Source of the DNA: Clostridiales bacterium UBA4696
GTDB taxonomy: Bacteria > Bacillota > Clostridia > Oscillospirales > Oscillospiraceae
DNA: 16,748 nucleotides
Reading direction: 5' to 3'
NCBI GenBank assembly: GCA_002404795.1
Contig: DHKK01000190.1
Span: 3,557-20,304 of the forward strand
In this document: positions 6,018-12,489 of the stretch, one piece after another
Layout of the letters: each line of letters opens with the position of its first letter
Numbering within the stretch: the stretch's first letter is position 1
The notes under the pieces: model-generated
The model's database searches: none
The model's input: the letters and a program-made list of their open reading frames with translations, nothing else
Told to the model about the DNA's origin: nothing
Program-made: the position numbers and the translations under genes

Positions 6018-7532
6018 ATGAAAAAGACTAACATTTCTGCCCTGCTGCTGGCCGCTCTGCTGCTGATTCAGCTGCTCTGCGTGCCGGTATTCGCAGCAAA
6101 GACAGAGGCTGCCGCCGACACGCAGACGGAGACCCAGACCGCATCGGACAATTCTGCGGAGGACGCCGCAGCCGAAGACGACAGCGTCCCGGAGGATCAG
6201 CTGCTCTCGTCCCGGGAGCGGTTTTCCGTCGCGGCCAAGGCCGCGCTGCTCATCGACCTCAACACGAACCGCGTCGTCTATGAGCAGGACGCCGACGAGC
6301 GGGTCTACCCTGCAAGCCTCACCAAGATCATGACCTGCCTGATCGCGCTGGAGAACGGGAATCTGTCCGACGTCGTGACGGTCTCGGAATCCGCGCTGGC
6401 CGACCTGGACGAGGATTCCAGCGTGGCCGGTCTGGTGGTGGGCGAGCAGATGACGCTGGAGAATCTGCTGTACTGCATGATGGTCGTCTCGGGCAACGAC
6501 GCGTGCAACGTCATTGCGGAGCATGTCGCGGGCTCGGTGACGGATTTTGTGCGCATGATGAACCAGCGGGCCTATGAGCTCGGCTGCACCAACACGCATT
6601 TCAACAATCCCCACGGCCTGCACGACGAGAGCCACTACACCACCGCGCGGGATCTTGCCATCATCACGGAAGCCGCGCTCAAGAGCGAGAATTTCCGCCA
6701 GATCGTCGACACGTATGAATATCAGCTGCCCGACGATAACATGCGCCAGAATATCCCGAAGCTCAAGACCACGAATATGCTGATCTACCAGTCGATGTCG
6801 AACTCCTTGTATTATCCCCGGGCGCACGGCATCAAGACCGGCTATACGAGCCAGGCCGGGCGCTGCGTCATCTCGGAGGCCACGGGCGACGGGCTGGATC
6901 TGCTCGGCATCGTCTGCGGCGCGGCCACGACGGTGCTCGACAGCGGCGATCTTCTGATGGAGAACTTCACGGAGTGCGCGCGCCTGTTTGACTACGGCTT
7001 TGACAACTATTCCTACCTGACGCTGATGTCGCCGCTGTATCCGGTCGATCAGGTGAAGATCAACAACTCCGCCGGCGCCGAGGCCGTCGCTGTCGCGCCG
7101 GAGGATGAGATCAAGGTCCTGCTTCCGAACGACTACGACCCGGACCAGCTGGAGACTAAGATCCAGCTCAACAGCGAAAGCGTCGACGCGCCGGTCCACG
7201 AGGGCGACGTGCTCGGCTCTGCGACGGTCACATACGCGGGCGAAGTGCTCGGCCAGACGAGGCTGCTGGCCATCGCGGACGTCGCCAAGTCGGAGATCTC
7301 CTCCGCCGCGGCCGGGACGGGCGCGTATATCCAGCGCAACTGGTGGAAATGGGTCGTGCTGTTTATCGTGATCGCGATGGGGACGATTTTGGTGCTGTTC
7401 GTGCTCGTGCAGCTGCGCAAGCGAAAGCTCCGCCGGCTGCGGATGGAAAAGCGCCGCCGCGCGCTGGAGGACCGGCGGCGCCGGTTCCGTGAGGACTATG
7501 ACCTGCCGTTCGATGAGACGGACCGCAGATAA
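6018..7532 (+). CDS. dacF: D-alanyl-D-alanine carboxypeptidase, peptidase family S11 (DacF/DacA type)
   Basis: A 504-residue exported low-molecular-weight penicillin-binding protein that removes the terminal D-Ala from peptidoglycan pentapeptides, limiting crosslinking. The signal peptide is at 1-26, followed by an acidic, Thr/Asp-rich linker (28-62). The S11 domain carries SLTK with nucleophile Ser100 and Lys103, SGN at 158-160 and KTG at 273-275. The C-terminal domain leads to a transmembrane helix at about 442-466 and a strongly basic cytoplasmic tail. The usual S11 anchor is an amphipathic helix, so a full helix plus basic tail is unusual. TGGAG six bases before the chosen ATG favours this start over one 12 bases upstream. 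It is expressed from the consensus promoter at 5894 and followed closely by the UDG gene. The dacF symbol is by family; sporulation-specific use is not shown. Confidence 0.92.
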   Translation: MKKTNISALLLAALLLIQLLCVPVFAAKTEAAADTQTETQTASDNSAEDAAAEDDSVPEDQLLSSRERFSVAAKAALLIDLNTNRVVYEQDADERVYPASLTKIMTCLIALENGNLSDVVTVSESALADLDEDSSVAGLVVGEQMTLENLLYCMMVVSGNDACNVIAEHVAGSVTDFVRMMNQRAYELGCTNTHFNNPHGLHDESHYTTARDLAIITEAALKSENFRQIVDTYEYQLPDDNMRQNIPKLKTTNMLIYQSMSNSLYYPRAHGIKTGYTSQAGRCVISEATGDGLDLLGIVCGAATTVLDSGDLLMENFTECARLFDYGFDNYSYLTLMSPLYPVDQVKINNSAGAEAVAVAPEDEIKVLLPNDYDPDQLETKIQLNSESVDAPVHEGDVLGSATVTYAGEVLGQTRLLAIADVAKSEISSAAAGTGAYIQRNWWKWVVLFIVIAMGTILVLFVLVQLRKRKLRRLRMEKRRRALEDRRRRFREDYDLPFDETDRR

Positions 7533-7543
7533 GGGAGGTACAC

Positions 7544-8110
7544 ATGCTGAACTGGGAATCGCTGCAGTCCGCGTGCCTGTCCTGCACGCGCTGTCCGCTG
7601 TCGCAGACGCGGCACCATGTCGTCTTCGGCGTCGGCCCACAGGACGCGGAGGTGCTGTTCGTGGGCGAGGGCCCCGGCGAAAATGAGGATCTGCAGGGCG
7701 AGCCGTTCGTCGGCGCGGCGGGCAAATTCCTCGACGAGATGCTCACGATCATCGACCTTGGCCGCCACAACTGCTACATCACGAACATCATCAAATGCCG
7801 CCCGCCCAAAAACCGGGACCCCATGCAGACCGAGCAGGACGCCTGCATCGATTTTCTGCGCGCGCAGACGAAGCTCCTCAAGCCGAAGATCATCGTCTGC
7901 CTCGGCCGCATTGCCGCCATGCGCCTGATCCGGCCGGATTTCAAGATCACCCGCGAGCACGGGCAGTTCGTCGAAAAGGGCGGCATCCTCTTTACCGCCC
8001 TCTACCACCCCTCTGCCCTGCTGCGCGACGAGACCAAGCGCCCCGACACCTTCACCGACCTCAAAGCCCTGCAGGCCAAGGTTCGGGAGGTTTGTACGAG
8101 GACGCTGTAA
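7544..8110 (+). CDS. Family 4 uracil-DNA glycosylase (iron-sulfur)
   Basis: A 188-residue base-excision repair enzyme that removes uracil from DNA. The four cysteines expected to hold the [4Fe-4S] cluster are visible: Cys14 and Cys17 in CTRC, Cys85 in IIKCRPP and Cys101. Cys11 is an extra cysteine next to the first pair. The active-site motifs are GEGPGENED (41-49) and HPSALL (155-160). The family is the bacterial/archaeal thermostable-type UDG and the length is typical. Its ribosome site (AAGGGAGG) overlaps the stop codon of the carboxypeptidase gene and the gap is 11 bases, so the two are probably co-transcribed. The domain resembles the start of phage SPO1 DNA polymerase, which is why family members are sometimes named that way. 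Confidence 0.92.
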   Translation: MLNWESLQSACLSCTRCPLSQTRHHVVFGVGPQDAEVLFVGEGPGENEDLQGEPFVGAAGKFLDEMLTIIDLGRHNCYITNIIKCRPPKNRDPMQTEQDACIDFLRAQTKLLKPKIIVCLGRIAAMRLIRPDFKITREHGQFVEKGGILFTALYHPSALLRDETKRPDTFTDLKALQAKVREVCTRTL

Positions 8111-8117
8111 GACGTGC

Positions 8118-8146
8118 GCTGTAAATTTGCTGTTGAATTTTACAGC
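8118..8146. promoter_or_regulatory. Candidate operator: 8-base inverted repeat over the antitoxin promoter -35
   Basis: GCTGTAAA (8118-8125) and TTTACAGC (8139-8146) are exact inverted copies separated by 13 bases, so arm centres are 21 bases apart, about two helical turns. The -35 box of the toxin-antitoxin promoter lies in the loop. This fits autorepression by a dimeric Phd-type antitoxin, as is known for the family. No T-run follows, so it is not a good terminator for the UDG gene. Confidence 0.55.
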
Positions 8147-8161
8147 AGATTCGGATATACT
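8133..8161 (+). promoter_or_regulatory. Sigma-A promoter of the toxin-antitoxin operon
   Basis: TTGAAT (8133-8138), a 17-base spacer and TATACT (8156-8161). The predicted start is near 8168, only about 17 bases before the antitoxin ATG, leaving just enough leader for the GGGAG ribosome site. This makes the pair independent of the upstream dacF-udg unit. Confidence 0.7.
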
Positions 8162-8184
8162 GGGATAGAAGGGAGTTGATCTAT

Positions 8185-8445
8185 ATGCCGAACATCAAGC
8201 CCATTTCTGACCTGCGGAATTACAGTGAAGTCCTGCATGATGTCGCCGTAGGCGCTCCAGTCTTTCTGACAAAGAACGGGCGTGGCCGGTATGCCATCGT
8301 GGATATCCAGGACTATGAGAAAACGCAGGCGACGATCCGCCTGATGAATGAACTTGCGAAAGGGCGCAGATCCGGCGAAACGGAAGGCTGGCTGACACCG
8401 GACGATATGAGGGCGCATTTCCGCGCAAGAGCGAATGAAGAATAA
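8185..8445 (+). CDS. Type II antitoxin, Phd/YefM family
   Basis: An 86-residue protein. The N-terminal half (IKPISDLRNYSEVLHDVAVGAPVFLTKNGRGRYAIVDIQDY, here summarised by positions 4-44) has the Phd/YefM pattern: a short strand, a helix, then a VFLTKNGRG..AIV strand pair. The C-terminal half is charged and probably wraps the toxin. The family binds its own promoter and neutralises the co-encoded toxin. The ATG chosen has GGGAG nine bases upstream; an in-frame TTG nine bases earlier abuts the ribosome site and is unlikely. The gene overlaps the toxin start by 11 bases, a common arrangement that couples translation. The pair is nearer 50% GC than its GC-rich neighbours, which suggests acquisition by transfer. 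Confidence 0.88.
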   Translation: MPNIKPISDLRNYSEVLHDVAVGAPVFLTKNGRGRYAIVDIQDYEKTQATIRLMNELAKGRRSGETEGWLTPDDMRAHFRARANEE

Positions 8446-8773
8446 AATCCATTACTCGCATGAATCCCGCCGTGATCTGGACGATATTTGGGATTACATT
8501 GTATCGGAACTTCAGAATCGTTCCGCTGCGGAGCGCGTGGTCGACCGTATTATGGATGCAGCCCAACAGTTGGAGACCTTCGCAGAGATGGGAACTCCGA
8601 TAGTCTCTATTGCTGCCACAGGTCCGGATTACCGCTATCTTGTCAGCGGCAGCTACATGATATTTTACCGGATCGCAGGCACCGACATCTTCATTGACCG
8701 TGTTTTGTACGGCCGCAGCGATTACAGGAATATTTTGTTCAGGGACATGCTGTCCGATGAAACGGAAATATAA
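8435..8773 (+). CDS. RelE/ParE superfamily toxin
   Basis: A 112-residue partner of the preceding antitoxin. The N-terminal helices (HESRRDLDDIWDYIVSEL) and the C-terminal beta hairpins (YRYLVSGSYMIFYRI, then IFIDRVLYGRSDYRNILF) match the RelE/ParE fold. RelE members cut ribosome-bound mRNA and ParE members poison DNA gyrase. The sequence looks more ParE-like (helical hairpin at the start, RVLYGRSDY at the end) but the target cannot be decided by eye. The frame is intact and full length. It begins inside the antitoxin gene and its stop codon runs directly into the terminator. One line within it (8461-8520) counts 28 of 60 G+C, well below neighbouring genes. Confidence 0.88.
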   Translation: MKNKIHYSHESRRDLDDIWDYIVSELQNRSAAERVVDRIMDAAQQLETFAEMGTPIVSIAATGPDYRYLVSGSYMIFYRIAGTDIFIDRVLYGRSDYRNILFRDMLSDETEI

Positions 8774-8802
8774 AAACACGCCCATATGGGCGTGTTTTTT
8801 TT
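8772..8802. terminator. Bidirectional terminator between the toxin and gatD
   Basis: A perfect palindrome of 28 bases, AAAAACACGCCCAT (8772-8785) with its complement (8786-8799), continues as a T-run to 8802. A-rich and T-rich ends on both sides let it terminate both convergent units: the toxin on the plus strand and gatD, ending at 8808, on the minus strand. Confidence 0.9.
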
Positions 8803-8807
8803 GCTGC

Positions 8808-9536
8808 TTATTTATGGGTCAGGCGGTTTTCCATGTAGGTGTGGGCCGCGGTCTCGAGGGTGTCGGGGAGGGGCGGGAGCGTGCAGGCGCCGTATTTGCG
8901 TTCGAGGGCGGTCTGCAGGATCAGGTCCGCCAGCTTCGGGTTTTTGGGCAGAAGACAGCCGTGGGAATAGGACGCGAAGACGTTTTTGTATCTTGCGCCC
9001 TCCGTGCCGTCCTCGCCGTTGTTGCCGGAACCCTCGAGCACCCTGCCGAGGGGCCGGACGCCGGAGCCGAGGTAGGTCTTGCCGGAGTGATTTTCAAAGC
9101 CGACGATATTGCAGCCTGCTTCCTCGCACGAGAATAGATAGTTGCCGATCATCCGCTGCTCGGAGCCGACGGTGTAGAGGTCGAGCGCGCCGGTAAAGTC
9201 GCACTGCTGGCCGTCCCAGGTCTTGTAGTACTGGCCCAGCATCTGATAGCCGCCGCAGATGGCGAGCACGGGCACGCCGTCCTCGATGGCGGCCTTGAGC
9301 TCTGCGGTCTTCTCCCCTTTCAGGTCGTCCAGAAGGACCTCCTGCTCAAAGTCCTGGCCGCCGCCGATGAAGATCAGGTCGCAGTTTTTCGCGTCGAGCT
9401 TCGCGCCGATCGGCACGTTCACGATATTCACCTGCATGCCGCGCCATTCCAGCCGCCGCTGCATGCATAGGACGTTGCCGCGGTCGCCGTAGAGGTTCAG
9501 CACGTCGGGATATAAATGGTAGATGTTCAGTTCCAT
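8808..9536 (-). CDS. gatD: Lipid II isoglutaminyl synthase, glutaminase subunit GatD
   Basis: A 242-residue class I glutamine amidotransferase-like subunit. It releases ammonia from glutamine for MurT, which amidates the alpha-carboxyl of D-Glu in the lipid II stem peptide on the cytoplasmic side. Visible features are GGGQDFEQ (58-65), the nucleophile Cys94 in AICGGYQMLG, Arg128 in SEQRMIGN and His192 in SYSHGCLLPKNP. These match the known GatD catalytic Cys-His pair and the conserved arginine. The length is typical. It lies three bases after murT and its ribosome site (GGGAG) overlaps the murT stop, so the subunits are made together. CobB/CobQ-like annotation is possible for this fold, but the murT neighbour settles the role. 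Confidence 0.95.
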   Translation of the reverse strand: MELNIYHLYPDVLNLYGDRGNVLCMQRRLEWRGMQVNIVNVPIGAKLDAKNCDLIFIGGGQDFEQEVLLDDLKGEKTAELKAAIEDGVPVLAICGGYQMLGQYYKTWDGQQCDFTGALDLYTVGSEQRMIGNYLFSCEEAGCNIVGFENHSGKTYLGSGVRPLGRVLEGSGNNGEDGTEGARYKNVFASYSHGCLLPKNPKLADLILQTALERKYGACTLPPLPDTLETAAHTYMENRLTHK

Positions 9537-9539
9537 AGC

Positions 9540-10907
9540 TTACTCCCAGAATTGCTTATAGCCGTAGGTTTTGCTGATCGTACCGCGCAGGGCCAGCATG
9601 GCCGTATAGGTCGGCATGACGAAGACGGGCAGCTTGTGCGCCGTCGCCTCTTCCATCAGCTTGCCGTAATCCTTCTGCACATGCAGCTTCTCCTGCGGGA
9701 AGCCGGCGTAGAGGAAGCGCAGAGCCATATCCTCCGCGCGGGTGCCGGAGAGATAGACCTCGCGGAGCGCATCCATATCGGTCAGACGCTCGAAGGCCAC
9801 ATCCCAGATCCAGCTGACGTCGCGGCCGTCCTGCGTGCGGTCATTGAGGCAGGCGGCGAAGACGAACGGCTCGGTGCGCTGCGTGAGGAAACTCAGCACC
9901 TGGTTGCAGCCGGCGGGGTTTTTGATGAGGATCATGCGCACGTCGGCGCCATTGATCTCGAATTTTTCCATGCGTCCGAAGCCGCAGGCGAAGTGCGACA
10001 GCGACTGCGCGGCCTTCGTCAGATTCAGACCCAGCGCCTTCGCAGCCGTCATGGCGGCGCAGGCATTATAAATGTTATAGCCGCCCGGCAGGTTGATCGA
10101 CGCGGGGATCTCGGTCTGACCGTCTCGGAAGACGACCTCGGAATGCTCCTCGTCGCTCGCGACGATGCGGCTCACGCACAGATCCGGCGTCGGCCGTGCA
10201 TAACCGCAGTGTGGGCAGCGGTAGCCGCCCAGATGACCGTAGGTCACGAAGTCGTATTCGTACTCGCTCTTGCACTTGATGCAGTACGGCGCGTCGGAGA
10301 CCTCCGTCACGTGCCCGGCGTAGATCGGCGTGCTGACGCCGTAGAACAGGACCGGGTTCGGCACGTCGTCATGCAGGCTCGTGATGAGGGAATCGTCCGC
10401 GTTGAGGCACAGAACGGCGTTGGGGCTGTTCTTCGCGCCGATGCGGAGCTTTTCGAGCGTATGCGTGACCTCGCCGTAGCGGTCGAGCTGGTCGCGGAAG
10501 ACGTTCGTGAAGACGATGACCTTGGCGTCGACGTATTTGCTGATGAACTTCAGCGCCGCCTCGTCCGCCTCGATGAGGGCGTAGGGGTATTTGCAGCGGC
10601 CGGTCAGCGTCGAATGGACGGCGAATTCCGCCGTGACGCCGGACAGGAGGTTCGCGCCGGATTTGTTGGCAAAGTAAGAGATTCCAGCGTCCTGCCACGA
10701 CTGCTCGATCATACGGGACGTCGTGGTCTTGCCGTTGGTGCCCGTGACGATCACCGTCGTCACGTTCTTTGCAAGTTCACCCAGCAGGTTCGGGCAGAGC
10801 TTGAGCGCTACGCGCCCGGGGAAATCCGTGCCGCCTCTGCCCAGCAGGCGGATCAGGCTCCGGCAGAGCTTGCAGGCAAGCACTGCGATCATGACTCGTA
10901 ATTTCAT
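9540..10907 (-). CDS. murT: Lipid II isoglutaminyl synthase, ligase subunit MurT
   Basis: A 455-residue Mur-ligase-family enzyme that uses ATP and GatD-derived ammonia to amidate D-Glu of lipid II, which supports transpeptidation and resistance to lytic enzymes. It has an N-terminal hydrophobic segment, the ATP-binding loop GTNGKTTT (56-63), a zinc-ribbon insertion with Cys209/Cys212 and Cys231/Cys234, the EADEA Mur-ligase segment (113-117) and a C-terminal domain with DGRDVSWIWD (360-369), a MurT signature. An in-frame TTG 36 bases upstream falls inside the -35 box and is rejected. The chosen ATG has no Shine-Dalgarno site and lies seven bases after the -10 box, suggesting a leaderless message. 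It is divergent from the SLH-NlpC/P60 gene. Confidence 0.95.
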   Translation of the reverse strand: MKLRVMIAVLACKLCRSLIRLLGRGGTDFPGRVALKLCPNLLGELAKNVTTVIVTGTNGKTTTSRMIEQSWQDAGISYFANKSGANLLSGVTAEFAVHSTLTGRCKYPYALIEADEAALKFISKYVDAKVIVFTNVFRDQLDRYGEVTHTLEKLRIGAKNSPNAVLCLNADDSLITSLHDDVPNPVLFYGVSTPIYAGHVTEVSDAPYCIKCKSEYEYDFVTYGHLGGYRCPHCGYARPTPDLCVSRIVASDEEHSEVVFRDGQTEIPASINLPGGYNIYNACAAMTAAKALGLNLTKAAQSLSHFACGFGRMEKFEINGADVRMILIKNPAGCNQVLSFLTQRTEPFVFAACLNDRTQDGRDVSWIWDVAFERLTDMDALREVYLSGTRAEDMALRFLYAGFPQEKLHVQKDYGKLMEEATAHKLPVFVMPTYTAMLALRGTISKTYGYKQFWE

Positions 10908-10914
10908 GGCTACG

Positions 10915-10943
10915 TTTATACCACTTTTTCGGTCAAAACGCAA
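10915..10943 (-). promoter_or_regulatory. murT-gatD promoter placed directly at the start codon
   Basis: On the minus strand, -35 TTGCGT (10943-10938), a 17-base spacer and -10 TATAAA (10920-10915) with TG extension. Only seven bases separate the -10 from the murT ATG, so transcription should begin at or within a base or two of that ATG. The -35 deviates from consensus, so confidence is moderate. Confidence 0.55.
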
Positions 10944-10972
10944 CCATTGGCTGAAAAAAGCATTTGGTTACG
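10939..10972. promoter_or_regulatory. Inverted repeat between divergent murT and hydrolase promoters
   Basis: CGCAACCA (10939-10946) and TGGTTACG (10965-10972) pair at seven of eight positions across an 18-base gap. The left arm covers part of the murT -35 box and the right arm lies 20 bases before the hydrolase -35. It is a candidate site for a regulator acting on both envelope units. No known box was recognised. Confidence 0.35.
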
Positions 10973-10992
10973 AAAGATTTACAAAAATGGAC

Positions 10993-11021
10993 TTGTATTG
11001 GTTGTCATAATCTGATATAAT
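10993..11021 (+). promoter_or_regulatory. Sigma-A promoter of the SLH-NlpC/P60 gene
   Basis: TTGTAT (10993-10998), a 17-base spacer and TATAAT (11016-11021) with TG extension. The expected start is near 11028, giving a leader of about 58 bases that contains a hairpin with arms CCGTTCC (11047-11053) and GGAACGG (11060-11066) just before the AAGGAG ribosome site at about 11070-11075. Confidence 0.75.
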
Positions 11022-11085
11022 CGAGCCAAATCCGTCAAAACATGCGCCGTTCCGGCCGAGGAACGGAAAAAGGAGTCTACAGAAG

Positions 11086-12432
11086 ATGCAAAAGGTAAGA
11101 AAACTGCTCTGCCTGCTGCTGTGCGCGGCGATGCTCATGTCGATGAGCGCGGTCTGTTTCGCTGCGAACAACAAATACAGCAGCTGGTTCAAAACGAACT
11201 ATGACGAGATCAACCAGCTCGGGCTGATGCCCGCCTCGTTCAATAGCCTCGACCTCACCAAGGACATCACCCGCGGCGAGATGTGCGAGCTGGCCGTGTA
11301 CGCCTTTGAAAAGGCGACGGGCAACGACATCGATCTGTCAAACGAGAGCTTCACGGGCTTCACCGACACGAACGACGAAAACATCGTCAAGGCCCATCTC
11401 TATGGCATCGTCAACGGCTATGAAGACGGCTCGTTCCGCCCGAACCAGCTGCTGACGCGGCAGGAATTTTTCAAGCTGATCGAGAACTTCTGCACGGCGG
11501 CGGCCTTCTCCCCTACGGCGGCGGACGGCGCGCTGAACGGCTTTGCCGATGCGGGCCAGCTCTCGTCCTGGGCAAAGGAGTCCGCGCAGATCTGCGTGAG
11601 CTACTCCTACGTGCAGGGCACGAAGCTCGGCAGCGGCACCTATCTGAACCCCAAGGGCAATGCCAGCCGGCAGGAAGCGATGACGATGTTCCTGCGCTGC
11701 TACAAGACCATCCAGTGGTTCTACGATGAAAACGTCAAGAGCGCAACGGTCGTTGTCGACCAGATCAACCTGAACGTCACGGTCACCAGCGTCAGCAAGA
11801 CCATGTATGTCTGCCAGTCCGGCTCCATTAACGTCCGCGACTCCTGGACCACCAGCAGCACGAAGGTCGGTGAGCTGAGCTACAACGCCTCCGTCACCGT
11901 CACCGGCATCACGACCACCACCTCCGACGGCCACCAGTGGTACCGCATCAAGTACAAGGGCATCACCGCCTACGTCCGCGCCGACCTGCTCTCCGACAAG
12001 AAGGACAGCACCGTCACCCCGGGCGGCAATACCGGAAATGGCAGCGGCAGCGTCTCCGGCTCCGGCACGGCGAGCGAGATCGCGAACTTCGCCATGTCCT
12101 TCATCGGCTACAGCTACGTCTGGGGCGGCAAGAGCCCGTCGACCGGCTTTGACTGCTCCGGCCTCATGTACTACGTGCTGACGCAGTACGGCTACAAGAT
12201 GAACCGCGTGGCCAACGACCAGATGAGCCAGGGCACCTACGTTTCCCGCAGCGATCTGCAGGTCGGCGACCTTGTCTTCTTCGGTTCCGGCAATTACGCC
12301 AACCACGTCGGCATGTACATCGGCGGCGGCAACTTCGTCCACGCCTCTACCCCGTCCACGGGCGTGCGTATCAACTCGCTGGACGAATCGTATTACAAGA
12401 CCCGCTTCCTCTGCGGCAGACGCATCATCTGA
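11086..12432 (+). CDS. S-layer-anchored SH3b / NlpC-P60 peptidoglycan endopeptidase
   Basis: A 448-residue exported cell-wall hydrolase. The signal peptide is at 1-27. Three SLH-like segments lie at about 30-78, 88-136 and 151-208; the second has the clearest motif, GIVNGYEDGSFRPNQLLTRQE. A bacterial SH3 domain spans about 238-303 (SGSINVRDSWTT, GHQWYRIKY). A Gly/Ser linker (304-328) leads to an NlpC/P60 domain at 329-448 with catalytic Cys357 in GFDCSGL, His407 in NHVGMYI and His419 in NFVHAS. The family cleaves D-Glu to diamino-acid bonds in stem peptides. SLH anchoring would hold the enzyme at the outer wall. AAGGAG ten bases before the ATG supports the start. The neighbouring MurT/GatD changes the same D-Glu that this enzyme class recognises, a suggestive pairing. 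It is monocistronic with its own terminator. Confidence 0.93.
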   Translation: MQKVRKLLCLLLCAAMLMSMSAVCFAANNKYSSWFKTNYDEINQLGLMPASFNSLDLTKDITRGEMCELAVYAFEKATGNDIDLSNESFTGFTDTNDENIVKAHLYGIVNGYEDGSFRPNQLLTRQEFFKLIENFCTAAAFSPTAADGALNGFADAGQLSSWAKESAQICVSYSYVQGTKLGSGTYLNPKGNASRQEAMTMFLRCYKTIQWFYDENVKSATVVVDQINLNVTVTSVSKTMYVCQSGSINVRDSWTTSSTKVGELSYNASVTVTGITTTTSDGHQWYRIKYKGITAYVRADLLSDKKDSTVTPGGNTGNGSGSVSGSGTASEIANFAMSFIGYSYVWGGKSPSTGFDCSGLMYYVLTQYGYKMNRVANDQMSQGTYVSRSDLQVGDLVFFGSGNYANHVGMYIGGGNFVHASTPSTGVRINSLDESYYKTRFLCGRRII

Positions 12433-12441
12433 GCATCCCAA

Positions 12442-12489
12442 ACAAAATGCGGCCCCATCCGGTTGGATGGGGCCGTTCGTTTGTCTTTT
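12442..12489. terminator. Bidirectional terminator between the NlpC/P60 gene and nadE
   Basis: An 11-base GC-rich stem, CGGCCCCATCC (12450-12460) with GGATGGGGCCG (12465-12475) and loop GGTT, is flanked by ACAAA and TTTGT that extend the pairing. T-rich tails are present on both strands, so it can stop both the hydrolase gene and nadE, which converge here. Confidence 0.9.

Noticed and set aside
5952..7640. Very long open frame opposite the carboxypeptidase gene
   Set aside because: The protein is Arg/His/Asp-rich with no domain, no ribosome site and no membrane or signal logic. It is the usual antisense opening of a GC-rich gene; the plus-strand frame has intact S11 motifs.
8122..8137. WalR-like direct repeat (TGTAAA-N5-TGTTGA) before the toxin-antitoxin operon
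   Set aside because: The second half-site has a mismatch at a core position and the bases are better explained by the exact inverted repeat and promoter. No canonical WalR box was seen upstream of dacF or the NlpC/P60 gene either.
9516..10901. Long open frame opposite murT
   Set aside because: No recognisable domain; it is fully explained as the opposite strand of murT with high GC in third positions. The same reasoning removes similar frames opposite the kinase and the NlpC/P60 gene.
10993..11008. Direct repeat TTGTATT/TTGTCAT before the NlpC/P60 gene as a response-regulator site
   Set aside because: The nine-base period does not fit the eleven-base spacing usual for OmpR-family boxes, and the first copy is the -35 of a good promoter.
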